From CAZCQG01 sp964500775 (GTDB taxonomy: Bacteria > Campylobacterota > Campylobacteria > Campylobacterales > CAZCQG01), in contig CAZCQG010000002.1 in the NCBI GenBank assembly GCA_964500775.1, positions 26,734-90,733 on the forward strand: a DNA stretch of 64,000 nucleotides. Direction: 5' to 3'. Shown in pieces: positions 8,877 through 16,518 of the stretch (positions within the stretch are counted from its first letter, which is position 1; the number at the start of each line of letters is the position of its first letter). The position numbers and the translations under genes were made by a program. The notes below the pieces were generated by a model, which worked only from the letters and a program-made list of their open reading frames with translations, was not told the origin of the DNA and ran no database searches.

Positions 8877-9122
8877 ATGTACTTGTCTGTTGTTGATGTA
8901 AAACCACTTGAAAACTACCGATTGCTTTTGAGATTTGAAAACAATGAAGAAAAAATTTTCGATATGAATCCATATCTAGAAGTCGGGAAATTTCAAGAGC
9001 TTAAAGATGAAAAACTATTTCAAACCGTAAGAGTCTGCTTTGATAGTATCGAATGGGAAAACCATTTAGATTTAGACCCGAAGCTCCTTTATCAAAAATC
9101 ACATAACAAAGAGCTACGCTAG
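8877..9122 (+). CDS. DUF2442-family small protein
   Basis: An 81-residue protein (MYLSVVDVKPLENY, then FENNEEKIFDMNPYL and VCFDSIEWENHLDLDPKLLY) with the typical layout of DUF2442. Proteins of this family often accompany DUF4160 partners in toxin-antitoxin-like loci, but no partner is present here. The ATG at 8877 is set by an AAGGAG ribosome site 6 bases upstream. It sits immediately downstream of the attC-like element, as a cassette gene would. Confidence 0.75.
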   Translation: MYLSVVDVKPLENYRLLLRFENNEEKIFDMNPYLEVGKFQELKDEKLFQTVRVCFDSIEWENHLDLDPKLLYQKSHNKELR

Positions 9123-9152
9123 AGAGCATAAGCAATCAAGATAAAAGAAACA

Positions 9153-9261
9153 TCTACTTTTCTAAAAATCNNNNNNNNNNTGCTTTTCAAAAAATCCTCT
9201 CTATTAAAATACGTATATTCCTCAAAGGTGATAAAAGGGGCATTCTACTTTTCTAAAAATC
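9153..9261. repeat. short direct repeats flanking an assembly gap
   Basis: An 18-bp sequence (TCTACTTTTCTAAAAATC) occurs identically at 9153-9170 and 9244-9261. Both copies are preceded by a similar ATAAAAGRRRCAT stretch. A degenerate third copy (TGCTTTTCAAAAAATCC) follows the N run. The run of ten N (9171-9180) directly abuts the first copy, so the true repeat number may be larger than shown. There is no coding potential between 9123 and 9297. Confidence 0.7.
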
Positions 9262-9297
9262 CAAAAAATACTCTTATCAGACAGCCGCTAATTTAAC

Positions 9298-9531
9298 TCA
9301 ACTTCCTAGCTTTTTCCTCATAGCCTTAGCTTTCATCTCGGAGAGGTACATCTCTTTTTCTTCATCCGCGAGCTGGTTGAAATACTCGACCAAATCCTTC
9401 TCGACTTCATTGAGGCAAGATTGCGTATTGCTACTCATAATAAGAGCATACAGTTCGGGTCTTGTTGTTTTCCATTTGTTCAATCCTTGCACCGTAAGCT
9501 TATATTTACTAGCAATCTCTTTTTTTGTCAT
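9298..9531 (-). CDS. small HTH-like protein, probable autoregulator
   Basis: 77 residues. The N-terminal half (KKEIASKYKLTVQGLNKWKTTRPELY) reads as a helix-turn-helix that would contact DNA; the C-terminal half is an acidic helix. It faces away from a region with two palindromic TGAAATA-type sites at 9555-9598, so autoregulation is a reasonable inference. Highly AT-rich; part of the accessory island. The family is not recognised. Confidence 0.6.
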   Translation of the reverse strand: MTKKEIASKYKLTVQGLNKWKTTRPELYALIMSSNTQSCLNEVEKDLVEYFNQLADEEKEMYLSEMKAKAMRKKLGS

Positions 9532-9546
9532 TTTGCCATTTCCCTA

Positions 9547-9598
9547 TTGACAAATGAAATAATATTTCACTATAATTCAAAACAGAAACATTATTTCA
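9547..9598 (+). promoter_or_regulatory. sigma70 promoter with embedded palindromic operator
   Basis: A consensus TTGACA (9547-9552) and TATAAT (9571-9576) are separated by 18 bases, directed rightward. The spacer is almost filled by a perfect 15-bp palindrome, TGAAATAATATTTCA (9555-9569). A second, imperfect copy (AGAAACATTATTTCA, 9584-9598) is centred 29 bp downstream, about three helical turns. This is the classic layout of a repressed promoter, and the adjacent minus-strand HTH gene is the obvious candidate repressor. Confidence 0.75.
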
Positions 9599-9697
9599 TA
9601 TTGATAGCGTTATATTTATTGTTTTTTTCACAACAAAATAACCTATATGTATAACATTTTCATCCTAAAAAATTCGGCTTTTGGGGAGGTTAGAATC

Positions 9698-9886
9698 TTG
9701 GAGTTTCTCGCCACTATCAAAAATACGATCATAGAAAAAATCGATGCCGCAAAACTCCTAATAATTTATACCGATTTTGACCCGAAAGATAAAGCGATAA
9801 TATATAGGATGCTAGATGAAGTACGTGTTTTTATTGGTGATTGCGATACAGATAAAAAGTCCTTTCTGAAAAAGCAAAGAGAGTAG
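9698..9886 (+). CDS. small protein of unknown function
   Basis: About 62 residues if started at the TTG at 9698, which has a strong GGGGAGG ribosome site 8 bases upstream; an in-frame ATG at 9647 lacks one. The sequence (KNTIIEKIDAAKLLIIYTDF, then YRMLDEVRVFIGDCDTDKK) looks like a compact alpha/beta domain with no recognised family. It is downstream of the operator-controlled promoter at 9547-9576, so it is presumably the gene repressed by the small HTH protein. Confidence 0.5.
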   Translation: MEFLATIKNTIIEKIDAAKLLIIYTDFDPKDKAIIYRMLDEVRVFIGDCDTDKKSFLKKQRE

Positions 9887-9949
9887 ACTAGTTTGTAGAG
9901 CTGTACATGGAAAACATTGGCAAATTTCTAGAATCTTTCTCCCTCGGCT

Positions 9950-11758
9950 CTATGCGCCCATCTCCTCTTTCCCAAACTTCTTAAGCTCATCACGGAGCTT
10001 CTTGGAAGTCTTTGCTATCTCTCCCGCGATGCCCGCTACTTTTTTCCCATCCTCTTTATTCCCTTGCGAGAGGCTGATGGCATAGGTCATCTTTTCGATA
10101 AACTCTTTTGTTTTTTGAGCATTATGGCTGTTTATCTCGATCACTTGCGATGAGATTCCCACCGATTCATCGAGTCGCTGCATACTTTGCTTGCCGTACT
10201 CTATGAGCGAGTTTGCCTTTTGGGCTATGGAGGTTATCTCGATGCTTATGCCGTTTATCTCTTCGCTATTGTCGTTGATACCTTGGAGCATCATATTGAT
10301 GATAGAGTTTATCTCTGCGAGCGATTTTTGCGTCCGCTCCGCGAGCTTGCTCACCTCTCCCGCCACCACCGCAAAGCCTCGCCCGTGTTCACCCGCGCGT
10401 GCGGCTTCTATCGCGGCATTGAGCGCGAGGAGATTCGTTTGATCGGCGATGTCGGAGATCATCACGAGCACCTCTTTGGTTTGTGATGCTTGTTGGGTGA
10501 GTCCTTTCATCTTCTCGCTGATTCCGTTTTGTTTTTCGCTGCTATCGTTCACCGTATCGACCACATCGTCAAGATGGGAGATAAACTCTTGCATCACGTT
10601 TTTATTATTGGTCAGCTCTTCGGTAGTGCGTGTCGCGAGCGAGACCGCTTCGTCTAGATTCCCGCCTATATCGCCCACGAGCGAGCTGATACCATCTATC
10701 TCCTCTTTTTGTTTGTTGATAGTCTCGACGAGTTCATCGGAGGTGTGTTTGAGTTTTTTGCTTGATTCTCTATTGATCACGGAGGCTTCGAGAGCGGTGG
10801 AGATAGTGCCGTTGATGTTTTCAAAGACGAAGTTGAGCGATTTAGAGATAAAGTCCACTTCGTCTTTTGAGCGGATGTTATAGCCGAGCTTTTTAGAGAG
10901 GTCAAAACTCCCGTATTTGCTGACGACATTATTTAAAAAACGGGTCACTTTACGCATATCATCCGAAAACTGCACCACCATCACGCTGATAGAGAGAATG
11001 AGTATCGCCATAAAAACAATAAATACAACGACGAGCATCACGATAAATTTCCCTTTTTTTACGGAAGCCTCTCGCATCTCATCGGCTTTGAGTAAGTCAT
11101 CGTTATTTGTTGCCAATTCTTCGTTCGTCTTTTTGAGCTTCGCATCGACTATATCCATTTGTGAGGAAAACTCGTTGTTAAATTTCAGCGCCACGCCGAT
11201 GATCATACTCGTAATATCGCTGATCGTTTTTTGCACGTCACTTGCGGTAAACGGGCTTGGAGTATTTTCAAAGGTGATAGCTTGAATCTTGAGTTGTTGC
11301 GAAAAGCCTTCGATAAATTGATTTTTTGCGGTATCACACTCCGCCCACTCTTGCAATGACTTGGAGATTCTCTCTATCTTCCTCTTTTCTCGCACGAGGT
11401 TAAACGTCAGCATCGACATCTCTTTGCCGATAGCGCGCAATCCGTCCAAATCGGAGTAGTATTTCGAGATGCTCTCCGCACTTTGTTTCATCTCACCGAA
11501 TCTTCGCAGCGATTCGGTATTGTCCTTGGTGATGGATTGGATATTGGATTTGAGCTTGTTTGAGTTATTCATCTCTACCTCTTGATAGAGATTGATTTGC
11601 TTGTAGTAGTAATAAAACGCACCCGAGAGTAATATGAAGTTCACTACGATAAGAGCGCTTGTGATGATAAAACGGTTAGCGAGGGTCACTTTTTTAAAAA
11701 AGACGGGTCTGTTGATTATTTCGTCTTCGCTGCGACTGTGTTTCTTTTTTTTCGACAC
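9950..11758 (-). CDS. methyl-accepting chemotaxis protein, transmembrane
   Basis: A 602-residue chemoreceptor. It has a 27-residue basic cytoplasmic start (KKKKHSR), a first membrane helix at about 28-50, a periplasmic helical sensor of about 180 residues, a second helix at about 237-262, a HAMP region, and the signalling hairpin with the DQTNLLALNAAIEAARAGEH tip. The residues after the tip read AGEVSKLAERTQ instead of the usual ADEVRKLAERTQ. The start is the GTG at 11758, supported by an AGGAG site. No Cache or PAS domain is evident; the periplasmic part may be a four-helix bundle. Ligand unknown. Confidence 0.95.
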   Translation of the reverse strand: MSKKKKHSRSEDEIINRPVFFKKVTLANRFIITSALIVVNFILLSGAFYYYYKQINLYQEVEMNNSNKLKSNIQSITKDNTESLRRFGEMKQSAESISKYYSDLDGLRAIGKEMSMLTFNLVREKRKIERISKSLQEWAECDTAKNQFIEGFSQQLKIQAITFENTPSPFTASDVQKTISDITSMIIGVALKFNNEFSSQMDIVDAKLKKTNEELATNNDDLLKADEMREASVKKGKFIVMLVVVFIVFMAILILSISVMVVQFSDDMRKVTRFLNNVVSKYGSFDLSKKLGYNIRSKDEVDFISKSLNFVFENINGTISTALEASVINRESSKKLKHTSDELVETINKQKEEIDGISSLVGDIGGNLDEAVSLATRTTEELTNNKNVMQEFISHLDDVVDTVNDSSEKQNGISEKMKGLTQQASQTKEVLVMISDIADQTNLLALNAAIEAARAGEHGRGFAVVAGEVSKLAERTQKSLAEINSIINMMLQGINDNSEEINGISIEITSIAQKANSLIEYGKQSMQRLDESVGISSQVIEINSHNAQKTKEFIEKMTYAISLSQGNKEDGKKVAGIAGEIAKTSKKLRDELKKFGKEEMGA

Positions 11759-11838
11759 GAATACTCCTAGGGGATAAAAACGTGCGATATTTTAGAAATT
11801 TACGATGACTAAAAAATTACGAGGGGAAACAAAAAGAG

Positions 11839-11860
11839 TTCGGGAGAAAACTCTCCCGAA
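11839..11860 (-). terminator. intrinsic terminator of tpx
   Basis: A perfect 9-bp stem (TTCGGGAGA / TCTCCCGAA) with an AAAC loop lies 8 bases beyond the tpx stop. On the minus strand it is followed by CTCTTTTTG, giving the U-rich tail of a rho-independent terminator. Confidence 0.85.
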
Positions 11861-11867
11861 TAGTAGA

Positions 11868-12365
11868 TTATTTCGCGGCTTCTAGCGCGTTTTCGTATGC
11901 AGGCTCTTCGGTGATTTCGGGGACTATTTCTTTGTATGTCACTTTACCGCCCTTGACGACGAATATCGCTCTGCATGTCACGCCTCGAAGCGGACCGTCT
12001 GCTATGAGTACGCCGTATGCGTTTGCGAAATCTTTATTTCTAAAGTCGCTACAAACGGTGAGGTTTTGAATCCCTTCGGTCGTACAAAATCTTCCGCCCG
12101 CAAAAGGAAGATCCATAGAGACTACTACCACCTCGGTATTTGGAAGAGCCGCCGCTTTTTCGTTAAATTTTCTCGTCTCTGCCGCACATACCGGGGTATC
12201 GAGCGAGGGGACTACGACGATGACTTGCGTCTTATCGCTCTCTCCGCCGACGACTTTGTCGCTCAAATTTGAAGCTACTACCGTTATAGCAGGCGCTTTA
12301 TCGCCTACGTTTACTTCCGTACCGCTTAGATTTACTACGTTGCCTTTTAGTTTTGTTGTTGCCAT
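11868..12365 (-). CDS. tpx: thiol peroxidase (atypical 2-Cys peroxiredoxin)
   Basis: Tpx reduces hydrogen and alkyl peroxides with electrons from thioredoxin; in this lineage it protects microaerophilic cells. The 165-residue protein has the peroxidatic cysteine in SLDTPVCAAETR (Cys60) and the resolving cysteine in GRFCTTEGI (Cys94), plus the family Arg in GPLRGVTCRAIF. The ribosome site AGGAG is close to the ATG. It is a single gene with its own terminator. Confidence 0.97.
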   Translation of the reverse strand: MATTKLKGNVVNLSGTEVNVGDKAPAITVVASNLSDKVVGGESDKTQVIVVVPSLDTPVCAAETRKFNEKAAALPNTEVVVVSMDLPFAGGRFCTTEGIQNLTVCSDFRNKDFANAYGVLIADGPLRGVTCRAIFVVKGGKVTYKEIVPEITEEPAYENALEAAK

Positions 12366-12427
12366 ATATCACTCCTAATTTTTATATCGAAAGGTAAATA
12401 TTATAGCAACCTTTTCTGATATTTTTT

Positions 12428-13429
12428 TTAATTTGTAAATTTTATCCTTGGAGAAGTAGACAACTCAAGAAAATGTGTAAAATCTCCGCACGAAAACCCT
12501 TCACACCCGCATCTACCGACCATAGCGGCATTATCTGCGGTAAATCGCAACGGAGCATATGACGGAAGAGTGCCGTAGCGTTTGCAGAGCGATTCAAACT
12601 CGCCCCGCAAACGGAGATTTGCCGATGCGCCCCCGACCATAGCAAATCGCTCTATCTTTTTGGATTCTAAATAGAGTTTGCATTTATCGATGATATGTTT
12701 CACCGCACTTTTTTGAAACGACGCACAAATATCTTTTTTATCCTGCTCGCTCAAATCTTCACCTAGCTTTTCTATCTCCATACGGACGGCGTTTTTTAAT
12801 CCCGAAAAACTAAACTCTATCTCTTTTTTCCCGCTTAGCGGGACGGTAAAAGCAAAACGCGCATCATCGCCGTCTTGCGCATACGCTTGTACTATCGGAC
12901 CTCCGGGATAGCCTAGAGAGAGCATCTTGGCGCATTTATCGAAACTCTCCCCGAAGCTGTCATCCATACTCTCTCCGATAAGTTTGATATTTTTATACCC
13001 GTAATACTCCAGTATCATAGAGTGCCCGCCCGAGACCAAAAGCACCGAAACGGGAGCAAAGCTCTCCTCTTCTATCCAAAGCGAATAGATATGGGCTTCG
13101 AGGTGATTGACCGCGACGATGGGCAAGTCTAACGAGACCGCAAGCGCTTTGGCGAGCATCACCCCTTCTAAAAGAGTGACGTTCAACCCCGGCGCATTCG
13201 TGACGGCTATCCCTTTGAGAGCGGGCAAGTACTCCTTGCACTCTTCTAATATCTTGGGCAATGCCACGGCGTGCAGTCTGCTGGCTAGCTCGGGCACTAC
13301 GCCGCCGTATTCGGAGTGCTCGGAATCTTGGGAGATTTTTTTATGATAAATGAGCTTTTTAGTCCCTATCTCCGTAACGGCGATAGAGCTATCATCGCAA
13401 CTACTTTCAATACTAAGCAACAACTCCAT
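12428..13429 (-). CDS. tsaD: tRNA N6-adenosine threonylcarbamoyltransferase TsaD
   Basis: TsaD transfers the threonylcarbamoyl group to A37 of tRNAs reading ANN codons, together with TsaB/TsaE. The ASKHA-type N-terminus (LLSIESSCDDSSIAV), the metal-binding HLEAH motif (His109, His113) and the VSGGHSMI and GGASANLRLR blocks are all present. I start at the ATG at 13429, which overlaps the stop of the upstream gene by one base (TGATG), rather than at the TTG 3 bases earlier. About 333 residues, normal length. Confidence 0.96.
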   Translation of the reverse strand: MELLLSIESSCDDSSIAVTEIGTKKLIYHKKISQDSEHSEYGGVVPELASRLHAVALPKILEECKEYLPALKGIAVTNAPGLNVTLLEGVMLAKALAVSLDLPIVAVNHLEAHIYSLWIEEESFAPVSVLLVSGGHSMILEYYGYKNIKLIGESMDDSFGESFDKCAKMLSLGYPGGPIVQAYAQDGDDARFAFTVPLSGKKEIEFSFSGLKNAVRMEIEKLGEDLSEQDKKDICASFQKSAVKHIIDKCKLYLESKKIERFAMVGGASANLRLRGEFESLCKRYGTLPSYAPLRFTADNAAMVGRCGCEGFSCGDFTHFLELSTSPRIKFTN

Positions 13430-13989
13430 CAAGCGGAAAAATCCACGACGTTTCCGCCAAGAGCAGCGATTTTATCATCTATCGCTTTGAGGGCATTTTC
13501 TAGAGTTTTGTATGCGATCTCGGGCAATGTATCTCCCCAAATCTTTTCCGCATCGTTGAAGCCTTTGAGCACCCCTTCTCTGCCCGATTTTAAGCGCTCT
13601 ACGTCATCTCCGCCGCCGATTAAGACAAAATCGGCGATTCGGTTAGCGGTGTTTGTGATACCGAAGAATCCATCTTCGCTCACGAGCGCTTGCGCCTCTT
13701 GGGAATCTAGCTCATCCAAGCCTTTGCCTTCATACCCGATACTAGAGAGGTCTATCCCTTTGAGAAACTCTTTTGCTTTTTCAAGTCCCGCAGACAAAGA
13801 TTGTGCCGAGAAATTCCCTTGCGCTTTTACCGACACTTCGAGCTGAAATTCCAACGTATACTCGCTCATAAGAATCTTCGTATCGATATTTTTAGCGTCG
13901 TCTTTCGAGCTTATTTGGTACTGTTTCTGCGAAAAAGAGAACTTTGCATTTATATCGGCTTGCAAATAGCCGCTACTTTTTACGTCCAT
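13429..13989 (-). CDS. conserved hypothetical protein upstream of tsaD
   Basis: About 186 residues, soluble, beginning MDVKSSGYLQADINAKFSFSQ. The ATG at 13989 is preceded by AAAGG at 7 bases; a GTG two codons upstream is less likely. The Ser/Gln-rich N-terminus and the regular C-terminal helices (LKGFNDAEKIWGDTLPEIAY) recall a Campylobacterota family sometimes labelled 'hydrogenase-4 component G', a label with no real support here. It is translationally coupled to tsaD. No signal peptide or membrane segment. Function unknown. Confidence 0.65.
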   Translation of the reverse strand: MDVKSSGYLQADINAKFSFSQKQYQISSKDDAKNIDTKILMSEYTLEFQLEVSVKAQGNFSAQSLSAGLEKAKEFLKGIDLSSIGYEGKGLDELDSQEAQALVSEDGFFGITNTANRIADFVLIGGGDDVERLKSGREGVLKGFNDAEKIWGDTLPEIAYKTLENALKAIDDKIAALGGNVVDFSA

Positions 13990-14074
13990 CGTCACACCTT
14001 TGATTATTTGTTTTTATTTTAGAATATATCGGTTAAAATTCACCACTCTAAACAAACACATCCAAGGAAATTAC

Positions 14075-15091
14075 TTGATACGATTGCCCGCAGAATGGGA
14101 AGAACAAGACGGCGTCATCATAGCGCTCCCGCACCAAATCACCGACTGGAGGGACTATCTCAAAGAATCTATCGTCGTTTTTTATGAGATCATCTCCGAA
14201 ATCGCCAAGCGCGAAAAAGCGATCGTCATCAAAGCCGAAGAGCACGGTAATTTTTTGGATTTTCTCCCCAATAACGGTAATATCATCGCCCTCGAACTCG
14301 ACGTAAACGACACGTGGGCAAGGGATTTCGGTCCCATAGTCGTATACAAAGACTCAAAACCGTTTGCGTATAACTTTGGCTTTAACGGTTGGGGTTTGAA
14401 ATTTGCGAGCAATCTAGACAATCAAATCAATAACGAACTCCATAAACTCAACGTATTTTCCAAAGAGTGCAAATACAAAACCAAAGACATAATCCTAGAG
14501 GGCGGGAGTATCGATAGTAACGGTGCGGGACTCATACTCACTACCGCACAATGTCTTTTGGAATCCAATAGAAATCCCCATTTAAATAGAGAAGATATAG
14601 AGAAAAAACTCTGCGGGTATTTCGGCGCGGAGAAGCTTCTATGGCTAGAACACGGCGCACTTCTAGGAGATGATACCGACAGCCATATAGATACATTGGC
14701 GAGATTTGTTTCCGAAGATACGATCGTGTATAAAAAATGTTATGACCATCACGACTACCACTACTCCGAGCTCCAAAAAATGGAACAAGAGCTAAAACAC
14801 CTAAGAGATACCGAGGGCAAACCTTTTCGTCTCGTCCCGCTCCCGATGACCGATCCGATTTTTTATGAGAATGAGCGCCTCCCTTCGAGCTACGCAAACT
14901 TTCTCATCATAAACGACGCGGTACTTGTCCCCACATACAACGACATCAACGACAAAAAAGTCCTCTCGATCTTCAAAGAGCTTTTTCCGCATAGAGAGAT
15001 AGTGGGGATAGACTGCTCTATGCTCATCCGCCAACACGGCAGTCTCCACTGCGTGACGATGCAGCTTCCGAAAGGGACGCTAAGAATCTAA
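14075..15091 (+). CDS. agmatine deiminase / peptidyl-arginine-deiminase family
   Basis: The enzyme probably hydrolyses agmatine to N-carbamoylputrescine and ammonia in putrescine synthesis. Family landmarks: LPAEWEEQDGVIIALPH, NDTWARDFGP (catalytic Asp region), LEGGSID, LEHGALLGDDTDSHIDTLARF (His-x-Asp) and the catalytic Cys in HGSLHCVTMQLP. The start is a TTG at 14075 preceded by AAGGAAA; upstream in-frame codons to 14000 do not resemble the family. About 338 residues, like the Helicobacter agmatine deiminase. Convergent with mgtE. Confidence 0.9.
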   Translation: MIRLPAEWEEQDGVIIALPHQITDWRDYLKESIVVFYEIISEIAKREKAIVIKAEEHGNFLDFLPNNGNIIALELDVNDTWARDFGPIVVYKDSKPFAYNFGFNGWGLKFASNLDNQINNELHKLNVFSKECKYKTKDIILEGGSIDSNGAGLILTTAQCLLESNRNPHLNREDIEKKLCGYFGAEKLLWLEHGALLGDDTDSHIDTLARFVSEDTIVYKKCYDHHDYHYSELQKMEQELKHLRDTEGKPFRLVPLPMTDPIFYENERLPSSYANFLIINDAVLVPTYNDINDKKVLSIFKELFPHREIVGIDCSMLIRQHGSLHCVTMQLPKGTLRI

Positions 15092-15126
15092 TACCATCCC
15101 CAACCAACTATACACGCCAATAGCTT

Positions 15127-16497
15127 TTAGAGCATTATAAGCGTCGCTAACGTAAAGAGGGTAAAAAATGAGAGCGAATCGATAATACCAGTTATCACCA
15201 CGGAGCTCCCGACTGCGGGATCTACGCCGATTCTCTTTAGCGCTACGGGGACGAAAGCCCCTAAAAAACCTGCCGCAAAAAGGGCGGTGATGACTGAAAG
15301 TCCCATCGTACAGCCAAGCCGCGCATCGCCGAACCAAAACGCCGCTATCCCGCCCACCGCGACGGAAAAAACCGCTCCGTGCAACGAGGCGATTTTGAGT
15401 TCGGAGATGAGATTTTTCTTTGCATTGCGTATCGTCACCTCTCCAAGCGCTATTCCTCGCACCGTAACGGTGAGGGCTTGGATTCCCGCATTGCCGCTAA
15501 GGGCTGGGATGATTGGCATAAGTACCGCGAGTGCGACATACTTTTGGATAGTCTCTTCAAACATCCCGATGACACTCGAAGCTAGCAGCATCGTGCAGAG
15601 ATTCACAAAAAGCCAAATCGCCCTATAACTCCATCTACTCCCCTCGTTTTCACCCATATCAGGTCCGTGTCCGACACCTGCGAGATTATATATCTGCTTT
15701 GTCGCGCTATCTTGGATGATGTCGTAAATATCATCGGAGGTGATTCTCCCCACAAGCACCCCACCCTCGTCGACGACGGCAAGTGAAGAGATGTCGTAGT
15801 CTTGGAACACCTTGACGGTTTTGTGGATGTCGTCACTATCTTTGACACTCACGGTGATGATTTTATTGGGATCGCCGCTATAATCGTTCAAAATATCCTT
15901 GAGGCTTTTTTCCACATCAAAAAGTATCAAATCTTCAAGTCGGATACTCCCGATATATTTTTCCTCTTTATCGATGATAAATGCCTGCGAGACGTTTTCT
16001 AGCTCTCCGTCCCGCTTTAAAATACGGAATCTATTGATCGCGCTCAAAAGCTTTTCGTCATACTCGATGTCAAAAATCTCGGTCTGCATAAACGCGCCCG
16101 TGAGATTCTCGTTGTATGCTTTGAGTTTTTTTAGCTCGTCCCTGTCATGTTTGCTTAGCTTCCCTAGTACCACTTGCGCTTTGTGAGAATCTTGCTCTTC
16201 GATGCTTTGCATCAAATCGGCGGCATCATCGCTCTCTAGCTCATCGACCACGTTTTTGAGTTTTTCGGAGCTAAGTTTTTCGATAACGATGTCTTTTTGG
16301 CTTTGAGGGAGTTCGAGGAGAATATGCCCCATCATCTCTTCGGGCAAGGCATTGAAATACTCCATAAATTCCTCTTCGAGATTCCGATGGATATTGCGCA
16401 TAATCTTGACTATCTCGCCGGGGTGGAGATTCTTTACCGCCGATTTGTTTTTGAGCAATGCTTGAAGGTTTTTGAGTTCTTTTTCGGTGAAATCCAT
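15127..16497 (-). CDS. mgtE: magnesium transporter MgtE
   Basis: A Mg2+ channel of the inner membrane, 456 residues. The N domain (superhelical, about 1-130), a pair of CBS domains that sense cytoplasmic Mg2+ (about 135-260), a connecting helix and five C-terminal transmembrane helices are in the family order. Conserved pore text is visible: PALSGNAGIQALTV and the ending KRIGVDPAVGSSVVITGIID. It may share a transcript with the upstream EAL-CBS-GGDEF gene, 21 bases away. Confidence 0.96.
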   Translation of the reverse strand: MDFTEKELKNLQALLKNKSAVKNLHPGEIVKIMRNIHRNLEEEFMEYFNALPEEMMGHILLELPQSQKDIVIEKLSSEKLKNVVDELESDDAADLMQSIEEQDSHKAQVVLGKLSKHDRDELKKLKAYNENLTGAFMQTEIFDIEYDEKLLSAINRFRILKRDGELENVSQAFIIDKEEKYIGSIRLEDLILFDVEKSLKDILNDYSGDPNKIITVSVKDSDDIHKTVKVFQDYDISSLAVVDEGGVLVGRITSDDIYDIIQDSATKQIYNLAGVGHGPDMGENEGSRWSYRAIWLFVNLCTMLLASSVIGMFEETIQKYVALAVLMPIIPALSGNAGIQALTVTVRGIALGEVTIRNAKKNLISELKIASLHGAVFSVAVGGIAAFWFGDARLGCTMGLSVITALFAAGFLGAFVPVALKRIGVDPAVGSSVVITGIIDSLSFFTLFTLATLIML

Positions 16498-16518
16498 AAA
16501 AATCCTAGTAGTTACTAT

